The translations under genes were made by a program, and so were the position numbers. A stretch of 23,629 nt of DNA from Methylococcaceae bacterium (GTDB lineage: Bacteria; Pseudomonadota; Gammaproteobacteria; Methylococcales; Methylomonadaceae): assembly GCA_021647585.1 (NCBI GenBank), contig JAKIUK010000063.1, positions 1-23,629 on the forward strand, in the 5' to 3' direction. The notes beneath the pieces are model-generated. The model did not search any database. It was not told the origin of the DNA and saw only the letters and a program-made list of their open reading frames with translations. Shown here in pieces: positions 1 through 9,245 of the stretch; position 1 is the stretch's first letter; each line of letters starts with the position of its first letter.

Positions 1-130
1 CCAGATTTCTTCACAAAACCGTGAAGCGAACATCCCCCACCCAACAGGTGAGTGCTGATAAATTAAGTTATACTCACTATTCAATAGCTTAAGCACATAC
101 TAAGCGATCAACTGATTTATCTAGGTTGAA
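1..130 (+). repeat. direct repeat copy 1, hairpin-containing
   Basis: The first 30 bases match the sequence from 7804 with about one difference, and the similarity then continues more weakly to the shared words near 108-130 (CAACTGATTTAT). It contains the small stem CTTCAC/GTGAAG and then CACC/GGTG, both also present in the second copy. The copy starts at the window edge, so its left limit is unknown. Together the two copies bracket metE-metR-nrdAB. Its nature (remnant of an insertion element or a structured intergenic repeat) is not resolved. Confidence 0.6.
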
Positions 131-160
131 TTAAACTTTGTTACGAGAGCATGCTAAAAG

Positions 161-2443
161 TTATTGGTTAAATATTTCGTGCAACTGTTTACTTGCAGCA
201 ACCATATTTTTTAATGCGGGTTTTACTTCATCCCATGAGCGGGTTTTTAGTCCACAGTCAGGATTAACCCATAGTCTTTGCAGAGGAATTCGTTGTGCCG
301 CCTTTTGCATTAATTGCACCATCGACTCAACTGAAGGAATATTAGGTGAGTGTATATCATAAACACCAGGTCCAATGGCATTTGGATATTGAAACTGGTC
401 AAATACATCCAACAATTCCATATCTGAACGTGAAGTTTCAATCGTTATCACATCGGCATCCATTGCAGCAATTTCTGCAATAATGTCATTAAATTCTGAA
501 TAACACATATGGGTATGAATTTGAGTTTCATCTTTCACTCCATTAGCGGTTATACGAAAGGCAAAGGTCGCCCAATCGAGATAAGTTTTCCATTGCGATT
601 TTCTTAATGGCAACCCCTCTCTTAATGCGGCTTCATCAATCTGAATAATCTGAATACCCGCCTGCTCAAGATCAAGAACTTCATCTCTAATTGCCAAAGC
701 CAACTGCAAACAGGTCTCTGAACGTGGCTGATCATCACGTACAAACGACCAGTTTAAAATAGTGACAGGCCCTGTTAGCATGCCTTTCATAGGCTTGTCG
801 GTTAAGGATTTTGCAAATTTAATAGTATCCACTGTCATTGGTGTCGGACGCGAAATATCACCGACAATAACCGGAGGTTTGACACAACGCGAACCGTAAG
901 ACTGCACCCAACCAAATTGAGTAAAGATAAATCCTGCTAATTTTTCTGCAAAATATTCCACCATATCATTTCTTTCGGCTTCACCATGCACCAAAACATC
1001 TAAACCCAATAATTCCTGTTCACCAACGCAGTTGGTAATTTCTTCTTGCATAGCAAGTTGATATTGGTTTCTATCTATATCGCCCAAACGATAGTCTTTA
1101 CGTACTTTCCTGATCTTAGTTGTTTGCGGAAATGAGCCAATGGTGGTAGTAGGAAATAGAGGTAAATTAATTTTATTAGCTTGAATATCGGCCCGTTGCA
1201 CATAATTGGATTGTCGTTCGCCCATTGTCGCCTCAATTTGGCTAACACGTTGCTTTACAATTTTATTATTGATTTGTTTAGATAGCTTGCGGTTATTAAT
1301 ATCGGCTAAATTATCAGCTAATTCTTGGGCTACACTGTCACGTCCATAATTTAAAGCGTTGGCTAAAATTTTGAGTTCTGCCAGTTTTTGCACTGCAAAG
1401 GCTAGCCACGATTGAATTTCATTATTCAGTTTTTGTTCACTGTTTAAGTCAACGGGGACATGCAGCAATGAACAAGATGGAGCAAGCCAGAGTCTATCTT
1501 TTAATAATTGCTGAATCGGCTCAAGCCAATCTAATGTCTCTGATAAGTTGGTTTTCCAGATATTTCTGCCATTAATTACGCCTATTGATAAGACTCTATC
1601 ATTCGGTAGATCGGATATTACTTGCTCCAATTCGTCTTGAGCGTAAGTAACATCCAGATGTAAACCATTCACAGGAAGCTTGCAAGCCAATCCTAAGTTT
1701 TCTTTTAATTGACCAAAATAAGTTGCCAACAAGATATTGATGGAAGTGCTTGCCAATTGAGAATAGGCCTTGCTAAAAGCTTGCTGCCAAGGCGTGGCTA
1801 ACTCGGTCACCAATATGGGTTCATCTATTTGCACCCAGTCCAGCCCTTGCTGTTTTAACTTTTCAATTAATTCTATGTAAACAGGCAATAACTGATCAAG
1901 TAAGGCTAATTTATCCGACCCATCTTTCGATTTACCAAGTGATAGATATGTCATTGGTCCAAGAATAACCGGTTTTACATTATACCCCTGTTGTTTAGCT
2001 TCCGTAATTTGGTCTATTAAATTCTCTGCATGCAGTGAGAATTGAGTAGTTTTTTCGAATTCAGGCACAATATAATGATAATTGGTATCAAACCATTTGG
2101 TCATTTCCCCGGCATGTACACATTGCTTGTCAGTGTCGCCGCCTGAACGCCCTCTTGCCACTCTGAAATAGCTATCAAGCTCATTTCCTTCTATTTTACC
2201 TACCCGGTCAGGGATATTACCTAGTAAGAAGCTGGTATCCAGTACCTGATCATAAAATGAAAAATCTCCGACAGGTACATAATTCATTGACGCTTGTTCC
2301 TGCCAATGTTGCAAGCGTAGTTCAGTTGCTGTTTGTTGGAGTGTTTGCTGAGTCGTTTCATTTTTCCAGTATTGCTCTAAAGCGAATTTTAATTCTCTTT
2401 TTTTACCGATACGGGGAAAGCCAAGGTTGTGAGTTGTAACCAT
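161..2443 (-). CDS. metE: Cobalamin-independent methionine synthase MetE
   Basis: This 760-aa protein is 5-methyltetrahydropteroyltriglutamate-homocysteine S-methyltransferase, which makes methionine in the cytoplasm from homocysteine and a polyglutamylated methyl-folate without B12. The length fits the family. The N-terminal half opens with the typical NLGFPRIGKKRELK. The C-terminal catalytic half shows FPTTTIGSFPQT, the loop VLVHGEAERNDMVEYF, and the zinc ligands in family order: HMC in THMCYSEFND, the Glu of ITIETSRSD, and the Cys of NPDCGLKTR. The start is taken at MVTTHNLGFPRIG. It is transcribed divergently from metR, 102 bases away, as is usual for MetR-activated metE. No cobalamin riboswitch is visible in its short leader, so B12 control here would be through MetR/homocysteine rather than RNA. 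Confidence 0.97.
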   Translation of the reverse strand: MVTTHNLGFPRIGKKRELKFALEQYWKNETTQQTLQQTATELRLQHWQEQASMNYVPVGDFSFYDQVLDTSFLLGNIPDRVGKIEGNELDSYFRVARGRSGGDTDKQCVHAGEMTKWFDTNYHYIVPEFEKTTQFSLHAENLIDQITEAKQQGYNVKPVILGPMTYLSLGKSKDGSDKLALLDQLLPVYIELIEKLKQQGLDWVQIDEPILVTELATPWQQAFSKAYSQLASTSINILLATYFGQLKENLGLACKLPVNGLHLDVTYAQDELEQVISDLPNDRVLSIGVINGRNIWKTNLSETLDWLEPIQQLLKDRLWLAPSCSLLHVPVDLNSEQKLNNEIQSWLAFAVQKLAELKILANALNYGRDSVAQELADNLADINNRKLSKQINNKIVKQRVSQIEATMGERQSNYVQRADIQANKINLPLFPTTTIGSFPQTTKIRKVRKDYRLGDIDRNQYQLAMQEEITNCVGEQELLGLDVLVHGEAERNDMVEYFAEKLAGFIFTQFGWVQSYGSRCVKPPVIVGDISRPTPMTVDTIKFAKSLTDKPMKGMLTGPVTILNWSFVRDDQPRSETCLQLALAIRDEVLDLEQAGIQIIQIDEAALREGLPLRKSQWKTYLDWATFAFRITANGVKDETQIHTHMCYSEFNDIIAEIAAMDADVITIETSRSDMELLDVFDQFQYPNAIGPGVYDIHSPNIPSVESMVQLMQKAAQRIPLQRLWVNPDCGLKTRSWDEVKPALKNMVAASKQLHEIFNQ

Positions 2444-2545
2444 TATTTAATTCAATTCTAGTGATAAAAGAATCTTATTGTATGGGGTTTATTTCATGAA
2501 AAATAATGATATTATTTAACAATTCAATGAGTTTTATTCATAATT
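2444..2545. promoter_or_regulatory. metE-metR divergent control region
   Basis: This 102-base AT-rich spacer must hold the promoters of both metE and metR. The clearest symmetric element is the 10-base palindrome TTTCATGAAA at 2492-2501. The family consensus for MetR (TGAA-N5-TTCA) is not found exactly, so the palindrome is only a candidate operator. No riboswitch-like sequence is present. Confidence 0.4.
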
Positions 2546-3448
2546 ATGATTGAGCATAGCCACCTTAAAATAATACAAGCGCTACAAGAAAATGGCACCT
2601 TAACAGAAGCGGCAAATACCTTATGTTTAACTCAGTCTGCCTTATCTCATCAAATCCGTTATCTGGAAAAAAAACTGGACGTCAAGTTATGGGAACGAGA
2701 AGGACGAAAATTACGTTTAACCCAGGCAGGCAAATTGTTATTGCAAATTGCTCAGCAAATTTTACCCGTTCTCGCCCAAACTGAAAAAACCCTTAAAGCT
2801 TATGGTGAGGGGTTGCAAGGGACGCTGCATATTGGTGTGGAGTGCTACCCCTGCCATCAATGGTTAGTTGGTGTTATTGGTCAGTTCTTAAAAAAAATGC
2901 CTGATGTGGATATTGATATTGTCAATAAATTTCAATTTTCAGGTCTAGAGGGTTTGTTAAACCATCATATTGATATTTTGGTGACGCCGGATTATGTGAA
3001 AAAAGATAAAATTCAATTCGAGATGCTGACGCCTTATGAGCTGGTTATTTTGCTCTCGAAAGATCACCCGCTAGCTTATCTTGACTTCTTTATGCCGCAG
3101 CATCTGGCAAAAGAAACACTACTGACTTTTCCTGTTTCTTTGGAAAGACTGGATATATACCGTTGTTTTATGACACCTTCGCATATCTCTCCAGCCCAAC
3201 ACAAACCCATTGAATCCTTGGAAATTATATTGGAAATGACAGCATTAAACAGAGGGGTTTGTGTCTTGCCTTCCTGGCTGGCCGATCAAAAAAGCAAAAA
3301 CTATAGACTAAAAAAAATGTCCATTGGGCAAGGTGGTATGCATAAGAAGCTCTATTTAGCGATGAGGGAAAGTGATAAATCCATTGAGTACATCAAACAA
3401 TTTATTGCTGTCGGTAAAAATGCTGCACTTCAGCAGGGGATGCGCTAG
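2546..3448 (+). CDS. metR: LysR-family activator MetR
   Basis: This 300-aa LysR-type regulator has an N-terminal winged HTH (about residues 4-60, with LTEAANTLCLTQSALSHQI as the recognition region) and a two-lobed effector domain from about residue 90. Position and divergent orientation next to metE identify it as MetR, which senses homocysteine and activates methionine and C1 genes. The start MIEHSHLKIIQAL matches the usual N-terminus of MetR proteins, although no clear Shine-Dalgarno precedes it. The sequence alone proves only a LysR protein; the MetR name rests on similarity of the N-terminus and on context. Confidence 0.92.
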   Translation: MIEHSHLKIIQALQENGTLTEAANTLCLTQSALSHQIRYLEKKLDVKLWEREGRKLRLTQAGKLLLQIAQQILPVLAQTEKTLKAYGEGLQGTLHIGVECYPCHQWLVGVIGQFLKKMPDVDIDIVNKFQFSGLEGLLNHHIDILVTPDYVKKDKIQFEMLTPYELVILLSKDHPLAYLDFFMPQHLAKETLLTFPVSLERLDIYRCFMTPSHISPAQHKPIESLEIILEMTALNRGVCVLPSWLADQKSKNYRLKKMSIGQGGMHKKLYLAMRESDKSIEYIKQFIAVGKNAALQQGMR

Positions 3449-3453
3449 AAAAC

Positions 3454-3482
3454 TTGTTATTTGTTTTGAAATACATTATATT
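3454..3482 (+). promoter_or_regulatory. candidate sigma-70 promoter of nrdAB
   Basis: TTGTTA at 3454-3459 and TATATT at 3477-3482 are separated by exactly 17 bases, just after the metR stop and before the riboswitch. A start near 3489 would give a leader of about 220 bases that includes the whole riboswitch. This is a prediction from spacing and hexamers only. Confidence 0.45.
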
Positions 3483-3524
3483 GTGGTTTTTATCATTTAA
3501 AACACTACATATAGTTTTAATTAG

Positions 3525-3640
3525 ATTCAGGGAATCTGGTGTGAATCCAGAACTGTCGCGCAACGGTGTTAGGAGTTTTCTCCTTCAGTCCGATTACCTG
3601 AATAGTTTTAACCTCCAAGTCTCGCGTCAAGGCTTAGGGT
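3525..3640 (+). promoter_or_regulatory. compact cobalamin riboswitch in the nrdAB leader
   Basis: The closing stem pairs ATTCAGG (3525-3531) with CCTGAAT (3597-3603). Inside it are the conserved words GGGAATCTGGTG, GAATCC, ACTGTCGCGCAACGGT and the B12 box AGTCCGATTACCTG. The usual large peripheral region is reduced to a small GGAG/CTCC hairpin, so this is a short form. The loop closed by ACTG/CGGT carries CGCG (3557-3560). A downstream hairpin (CCAAG/CTTAGG, about 3616-3639) shows CGCG at 3623-3626 in its loop, able to form the kissing interaction typical of this class. Binding of a cobalamin is expected to repress nrdAB. Which cobalamin is bound cannot be told from the sequence. Confidence 0.9.
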
Positions 3641-3673
3641 GGAATGGAATGCATAGCGTTTGCATTATTCCCC
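3640..3673 (+). promoter_or_regulatory. possible expression-platform hairpin
   Basis: GGAATGGAATGCA and TGCATTATTCC flank a short loop and can form an imperfect stem between the riboswitch and the nrdA start. No run of T follows, so it is not a standard intrinsic terminator; it may take part in control of translation or act as an alternative fold. Confidence 0.35.
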
Positions 3674-3708
3674 TCTGGCTAGAGACATTATTCATGCCAT
3701 AGGATATT

Positions 3709-6510
3709 ATGCAAACTGAAACCATAGCCCCTACAGCCAAAGTCAACACTGCTCCAGAAACTGAAACCCCTTTGCACGCTTCGTGCCGTGTTATCAGGCG
3801 TAATGGCCAGCAAACTACTTTTAATCGTAACAAAATTGCAACCGCTGTCAGTAAAGCATTTTTAGCGGTAGAGGGAAGTCATGCGTCTGACTCCAGTCGT
3901 GTCCACGAAACTGTTGAGAAACTGACTACACAGATTACCGTAGCCTTATTCAGACATTTACCTGAAGATGCCACCGTACATATTGAAAATATACAAGACC
4001 AGGTTGAATTGGCATTAATGCGCTTTGGCGAACATAAAGTTGCGCGCGCTTATGTTTTATACCGTGAACAGCATGCTCAACAACGTGCAAGTGAACTACC
4101 GCTTGAACAAGAGTTAACACCTATTAACATTGTCGATAGCTATGGAAATAGTAATCCCCTGGATAGAGACAAATTGCATGCGTTAGTCGAAGAGGCGGTC
4201 AAAGGCCTGGATAACGTTGACAGTTCACCGCTACTTAAAATTACACTGGCCTCTGTTTATGATGGCATGAGTGAGAAGGATTTGTCTCTTACTCTATTAA
4301 TGGGTGCGCGTAGCCTGATTGACAATGAACCTAACTATAGCCGAGTCTCTGCGCGTTTATTATTACAACAATTACGCAGTGAAGCATTAAGTTTCTTTGA
4401 GTTGCCTTGGGATGTGACTCAAACAGACAGAGGCTATGCGACTTATTTCAAGGCTTACATTCAAGGCGCAGTCAAACATGAACTCCTTGATAGCCAATTG
4501 TTGGCCTACGATCTGGATAAGTTAGCAAGTACTTTATTGCCTGAACGAGATTATCAGTTTGAATACCTTGGGCTGCAAACCCTTTATGACCGCTATTTTA
4601 TTCATCAAGACTCTACCCGCATTGAATTACCACAAGCTTTTTTTATGCGGGTTGCCATGGGATTAGCGATTAATGAAATTGATCGAGAACAACGTAGTAT
4701 TGAATTTTATCATTTGTTATCTTCATTTGACTTTATGTCATCAACGCCAACGTTGTTTAACTCAGCAACGCCTTGTCCTCAGCTTTCATCTTGTTATTTA
4801 AGCACAGTGCCCGATGATCTGGCGGGTATTTATTCAGCCTTGAAAGATAATGCTATGTTATCCAAATATGCTGGGGGACTAGGGAATGACTGGTCTCGTG
4901 TTAGAGGAATGGGCGCATATATTAAAGGCACGAATGGAAATTCACAAGGGGTGGTACCTTTTTTAAAGGTAGCTAACGATACGGCTGTTGCTGTGAATCA
5001 GGGAGGTAAGCGTAAAGGTGCTGTTTGCGCATATATAGAAACCTGGCATATTGATATCGAAGAATTCCTGGATTTACGCAAGAACACGGGAGATGAACGT
5101 CGCCGTACTCATGATATGAATACCGCTAATTGGGTGCCTGATCTGTTTATGAAGCGAGTGGCTGAAGAAGCCTCATGGACCTTATTCTCACCCGAACAAG
5201 TACCCGAACTACATGACTTGTATGGTCAGGCGTTTGAAAAAACTTATCTCAACTATGAAGAAAAAGCTGAGAAGGGTGAAATAAAACTTTACAAAACCGT
5301 TCAAGCAGTTGATTTATGGCGCAAAATGCTCAGCATGTTATTTGAAACTGGCCACCCGTGGATTACCTTTAAAGACCCCTGTAATATTCGTTACACCAAT
5401 CAGCACGAAGGTACGGTGCATAGCTCTAACTTGTGTACTGAAATAACCTTGCATACCAATGATCATGAAATTGCGGTGTGTAATCTAGGTTCGGTTAATT
5501 TGGCTGCCCATATTAATGAGCATGGACTGGATTTAGTTAAACTGGAAAAAACCATTACCTGTGCTATGAGAATGTTGGATAACGTGGTTGATTACAATTA
5601 CTACGCAGTCCCCCAGGCTAGGCATTCTAATTTACGTCATCGACCTGTTGGTTTGGGCATCATGGGTTTTCAAGATAGCTTGTATCTGCAAAATATTGCA
5701 TACGGCTCTGAACAAGCGGTTGAATTTGCCGACAAGTCGATGGAGGCTATCAGCTATTTTGCGATTAAAGCGTCATCTGATCTTGCTGTTGAACGGGGAA
5801 AATATTCCAGCTATCAAGGATCGTTATGGAGTCAGGGGATTTTACCCATTGATTCCATTGATAAATTATTACAAGAAAGAGAAAATTATCTGCAATGTGA
5901 TACCTCAACAACATTGGATTGGGATGCATTAAGAGCGATAGTTAAACAACAAGGAATGCGGAATAGTAATTGTTTAGCGATTGCACCGACAGCCACGATT
6001 TCAAATATATGCGGTGTGAGTCAATCTATTGAGCCCACATTTCAAAATCTCTATGTTAAATCCAATTTATCCGGTGAATTTACGGTACTGAACCGCCATT
6101 TGGTTAGTCGTTTAAAAACCATCAACCTCTGGGATAAAGTGATGGTCAATGATTTGAAATATTATGATGGTTCTATACACAAAATCGAACGGATACCTGA
6201 TGAAATTAAAACACTTTTTGCCACCGCATTTGAAATGGATAGCCGCTGGTTGATAGAAGCAGCTGCACGGCGACAAAAATGGATAGACCAGGCACAAAGT
6301 CTAAATCTTTATTTGGCTGAACCTTCGGGTAAGACACTGGATCAGCTCTATAAACTTGCCTGGGTTCGAGGTTTAAAAACAACTTACTATCTACGTTCAA
6401 GAGCTGCAACTGAGATGGAAAAAACGATCGTTCAATCAACTGCCTCTAACAACTCTGGCGAACCGAATCTGTGTTCTATTGTTGACCCTGACTGTGATGC
6501 CTGCCAATAA
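3709..6510 (+). CDS. nrdA: Class Ia ribonucleotide reductase, large subunit
   Basis: This 933-aa cytoplasmic alpha subunit reduces ribonucleoside diphosphates for DNA synthesis. An ATP-cone (about residues 28-120, RVIRRNGQQTTFNRNKI) provides allosteric activity control; a second, degenerate cone may follow at 135-220, which would account for the greater length than E. coli NrdA. Active-site residues are visible: C362 in SSCYL and C591 in AVCNLGS as the redox pair, N574/C576/E578 in NLCTE, and Y893-Y894 in TYYLR for radical transfer. The tail ends DCDACQ, a CxxC for re-reduction. A Shine-Dalgarno TAGGA lies just before the ATG. nrdB follows after 12 bases. The cobalamin riboswitch upstream implies repression by B12, sensible if a class II (NrdJ) enzyme exists elsewhere. 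Confidence 0.97.
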   Translation: MQTETIAPTAKVNTAPETETPLHASCRVIRRNGQQTTFNRNKIATAVSKAFLAVEGSHASDSSRVHETVEKLTTQITVALFRHLPEDATVHIENIQDQVELALMRFGEHKVARAYVLYREQHAQQRASELPLEQELTPINIVDSYGNSNPLDRDKLHALVEEAVKGLDNVDSSPLLKITLASVYDGMSEKDLSLTLLMGARSLIDNEPNYSRVSARLLLQQLRSEALSFFELPWDVTQTDRGYATYFKAYIQGAVKHELLDSQLLAYDLDKLASTLLPERDYQFEYLGLQTLYDRYFIHQDSTRIELPQAFFMRVAMGLAINEIDREQRSIEFYHLLSSFDFMSSTPTLFNSATPCPQLSSCYLSTVPDDLAGIYSALKDNAMLSKYAGGLGNDWSRVRGMGAYIKGTNGNSQGVVPFLKVANDTAVAVNQGGKRKGAVCAYIETWHIDIEEFLDLRKNTGDERRRTHDMNTANWVPDLFMKRVAEEASWTLFSPEQVPELHDLYGQAFEKTYLNYEEKAEKGEIKLYKTVQAVDLWRKMLSMLFETGHPWITFKDPCNIRYTNQHEGTVHSSNLCTEITLHTNDHEIAVCNLGSVNLAAHINEHGLDLVKLEKTITCAMRMLDNVVDYNYYAVPQARHSNLRHRPVGLGIMGFQDSLYLQNIAYGSEQAVEFADKSMEAISYFAIKASSDLAVERGKYSSYQGSLWSQGILPIDSIDKLLQERENYLQCDTSTTLDWDALRAIVKQQGMRNSNCLAIAPTATISNICGVSQSIEPTFQNLYVKSNLSGEFTVLNRHLVSRLKTINLWDKVMVNDLKYYDGSIHKIERIPDEIKTLFATAFEMDSRWLIEAAARRQKWIDQAQSLNLYLAEPSGKTLDQLYKLAWVRGLKTTYYLRSRAATEMEKTIVQSTASNNSGEPNLCSIVDPDCDACQ

Positions 6511-6522
6511 TCAAGAGGAAAT

Positions 6523-7644
6523 ATGATGTTAAATTGGGATGATCCTCTAGCAATTTCTAATACACTTGCTGTTGCTAAAACGCCACCTATTTCTGCAATA
6601 CAAGCGCAAGAGAAAGTTAATAAGCAAGCACAACTTATTGATGTTAAACCCGTGAATGTTGATGACAAGCGGGTGGTGAATGGACTGACTGATATTAATC
6701 AATTAGCGCCATTCAAATACCCCTGGGCGTGGGAATTTTTTTTAAATGCTAATAAAAACCACTGGACACCACTGGATATTAATATGTCCAAAGATTTGCA
6801 TGATTATCAGCACCGCCTGACCCTGGAAGAAAAACATGTTTATGAAAATGTACTGGCTTACTTAACCACTTCGGACATTTTAGCCATGCGTAATGTCGGA
6901 CTTGCCGTCATGGAAAAAATGACCGCACCTGAACTACAAATTTATCAGGCCAGACAAGTTTATGAAGAAGCGTTACATACCTGGACATACCAACACTGCA
7001 TTGAAACACTGGGGCTAGACCAGAGTGAAATTTATAATCGCTATCGTGTGGTGCCTGCCATTAATCAAAAAATACAGTTAGCCAACCAGAAGATCAATTC
7101 AATCTTAAGAGCGGATATAGATTTGAATGATAAAGATGAACTGGAAAATTTTGTGATGTCTTATCTGTTTTTTGCGGGTGTTTTTGAAGGTTGCTGGTTT
7201 TATAATGGCTTTAGTCCTATCTTTGCTTTACAACGTCGAGGCTTAATGACAGGTACTGCAGAACAACTGCAATACATTATGCGAGATGAAGTTTTACACT
7301 GCGCTTTTGGTATACGTGTGGTGAATCAAATTATTTTGGAAAACCAAGTTAAACTTGACCCTAAAGCCATTAATGATATGTGGATGGAAGCAGAAGCAGC
7401 GGAAACAGAATATGCTCAGTATTTGTTACGTGATCCAATTTTAGGCTACAGTGCCGAGCATCATATTGCCCAATTTCGATATATTGCCAACCGAAGAGCT
7501 AAACAATTAAAACAGACCGAACCTTTTCCTGGTGCTAAAAATTGTCTTAACTGGCTGGATGAGCAAGCAAATATGAGAAAAGAAAAGAACTTCTTTGAAA
7601 CTCGAGTAACTGAATATCAAAGCGGCGGTGGCTTAAAATGGTAA
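6523..7644 (+). CDS. nrdB: Class Ia ribonucleotide reductase, small subunit
   Basis: This 373-aa ferritin-like subunit holds the di-iron centre and the tyrosyl radical for NrdA. Iron ligands and radical site are visible in family order: the Asp of TTSDILAM, E149 and H152 in EEALHTWTY with the radical tyrosine Y156, and E256/H259 in RDEVLHCAF. The presence of Y156 argues for class Ia rather than the Tyr-less class Ic. The C-terminal tail YQSGGGLKW is the expected peptide that docks to NrdA. AGAGGAA precedes two adjacent ATG codons, either of which could start translation. It is 12 bases from nrdA and surely cotranscribed with it under the riboswitch. Confidence 0.97.
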   Translation: MMLNWDDPLAISNTLAVAKTPPISAIQAQEKVNKQAQLIDVKPVNVDDKRVVNGLTDINQLAPFKYPWAWEFFLNANKNHWTPLDINMSKDLHDYQHRLTLEEKHVYENVLAYLTTSDILAMRNVGLAVMEKMTAPELQIYQARQVYEEALHTWTYQHCIETLGLDQSEIYNRYRVVPAINQKIQLANQKINSILRADIDLNDKDELENFVMSYLFFAGVFEGCWFYNGFSPIFALQRRGLMTGTAEQLQYIMRDEVLHCAFGIRVVNQIILENQVKLDPKAINDMWMEAEAAETEYAQYLLRDPILGYSAEHHIAQFRYIANRRAKQLKQTEPFPGAKNCLNWLDEQANMRKEKNFFETRVTEYQSGGGLKW

Positions 7645-7803
7645 TCGATCAAAACAAATTCCTGGAAATCAAAGGGTCTCCAATCAAGCTAAATAAATCA
7701 GTTGAGCACGGAATTTGTGGAAAATCTGGGCGAAAAAGACAAATAATTGCTCGAAGATAATGGCCATAGTCCTTATTGAGAGCTATTCTGCAGGATTTTT
7801 CGT

Positions 7804-7930
7804 CCAGACTTCTTCACAAAACCGTGAAGCGAATGTTTCTCACCGAATGGGTGAGTAATGAAAAATTTAATTCTGTTAATGTTTTAATGAGTTAAGGGCA
7901 TGGTTAGCGTTCAACTGATTTATTTAGGAT
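7804..7930 (+). repeat. direct repeat copy 2, hairpin-containing
   Basis: This copy shares with positions 1-130 the start CCAGAYTTCTTCACAAAACC, the stem CTTCAC/GTGAAG, a second stem (here CTCACC/GGTGAG), and the end CAACTGATTTATYTAGG. The middle is more diverged. The sequence to its left (7645-7803) and right holds no gene that I can support. Confidence 0.6.
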
Positions 7931-8581
7931 CAAGGGGTAAGCCAACTTGAAATAGCAGGATTTGACGTGTAAAAAAGAAGATGTTTACTTTTTCAAAGTA
8001 ATTCGTGGAAATCAGGAAAAATCGAAAGCAGGTTTTGATTTTTGAAAAGTTTAGTGCCTGGGGAAAAAGCGTCGATGACTTTCGCACGACTTAAAAACGA
8101 AAAGCAGAGCAAAGAAAGCAAAACCTGAAAACTGCAAAAGTTTTTATAACTTGACGCCCAGGAGAATCTGGCCAAAACTACCCGTTATCAGAAAGCCAAT
8201 AACAAGTAGCTTCAATCAGATTTGCTTGTTCGAAGGAGATGTGGGTACCGTCGACTTTCATCTCAAGCCTGAGACTTTACATTTTGGCGTTGACTCAATT
8301 GAGCCTAAATACTCTTAATATATTAGAGATATGCAGGGAAAAGAAACGAACAATAGCATCGAGGTTCCATTAAAAAATGACGAGGATTATCCCCTTGTTA
8401 TTAATATAATGAATTTTGCTGAAAAATTTCTAAACCTACGAAATCATCGGCAATTTTTGGTATGAAAATAGTCAAAATTGGGGATTTGATCCGTATTTAT
8501 AGTTTGAGCAAGTCCGATATAATCCGTTGACAGCCAAGATAAATGACTGGAACTGATCAAGAAAAAAAGGAGTTACCGTCA
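7931..8581. other. decayed intergenic region
   Basis: No gene is supported here. Except for the repeat at 8018-8219, which resembles the reverse complement of 18848-19222, I see no recognisable protein remnant, terminator or RNA. Stops occur in all frames. It lies between the nrdAB block and an integrase remnant and probably represents decayed mobile DNA. Confidence 0.5.
8018..8219 (-). repeat. dispersed repeat, family with TTTGCTCTGCTTTTCG core
   Basis: The reverse complement reads CTGATTGAAGCTACTTGTTA, then TTTTGGCCAGATTCTCCTGG, GTTTTCAGG, TTTGCTCTGCTTTTCG and a GTCG-rich stretch. The same words in similar order, with two parts exchanged, occur on the plus strand at 18848-18990 and 19157-19222. 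Similarity judged by eye is roughly 70 percent. No protein is encoded. Confidence 0.55.
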
Positions 8582-9127
8582 ATGGCTCTATCAGATACCG
8601 TCGTATAAGAATGTAAAACTAAAGCCAAACAATCTCTACAAGCTTTCTGATGGAAAAGAAATATATTTTTATCACTAAAAAAGGCGGTAAGTGGTGGAGC
8701 TTTGATTTCCGTTTTGACGGTATGCGAAAAACTATCAGTATGGGAACCTATCCTGAAATAATTTTAAAAGTCGCTCTATTAATAAAGAGACGAAACCTTA
8801 GATATTATTGCTAAAAATATTGACCCTGGCTTAACTCAAAAAATAGAAAAAGCAGGAAGCAAGGAAAATACTTTCCAAGCTGTTGCTGAAGAGTTTTTGA
8901 TTAGTAATGCGCATAAATTGAGTACTTCACACCAAATTCATATTAAACATTGCTATGAGCGTGATGTTTATCCGTGGATAGGTGGTAATCAGCGTGCAAA
9001 ACTTACCAGAATTCTGGGGGAAACAGCGTTGAAAAAATTCTACCCTAGATTGTTTAAAATCCAATATTTTATTATTGAAGAGCAAAGTCAAATTGCTCTG
9101 TATGTTACTAATACTCCGACAATTTAG
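8582..9127 (+). pseudogene. P4-type tyrosine integrase, truncated and frameshifted
   Basis: Starting at ATG 8582, after an AGGAG ribosome site, three frames piece together the N-terminal part of a P4-like integrase. MALSDTVV is followed by a frameshift and then KLKPNNLYKLSDGKEIYF and GGKWWSFDFRFDGMRKTISM (the DUF4102 arm-binding domain). A second shift leads to DIIAKNIDPG, NTFQAVAEEFLISNAHK and ERDVYPWIGG (start of the core-binding domain). After about 8993 the reading frame no longer resembles an integrase, and the catalytic domain with its R-H-R-Y residues is absent. The gene is therefore dead. No tRNA is adjacent to serve as its attachment site. It suggests that the neighbouring multicopper oxidase lies in or beside an old island. 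Confidence 0.88.
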
Positions 9128-9146
9128 GGTTAATGGGTAAAGGAAT

Positions 9147-9245
9147 ACGAATTCCCACGATCTCCGTGGAAATTCGTGTCAGAACGCTCCTTTTTCCGTG
9201 ACTCAGGAGCGTCACCGACTCTACTTCCATGCAGTAGCATGGGAA
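9147..9245. repeat. three consecutive hairpins
   Basis: Hairpin 1 (9148-9176) pairs CGAATTCCCACG with CGTGGAAATTCG. Hairpin 2 (9184-9212) pairs ACGCTCC with GGAGCGT. Hairpin 3 (9225-9245) pairs TTCCATGC with GCATGGGAA. The GTGGGAA/GGGAACGA wording is of the REP-like kind. They lie between the integrase remnant and the multicopper oxidase and may also lengthen its leader RNA. Confidence 0.6.

Noticed and set aside
2444..2545. A cobalamin riboswitch controlling metE
   Set aside because: The metE leader is only about 100 bases and contains neither the B12 box nor the GGTG/TCC core; only nrdAB has the RNA.
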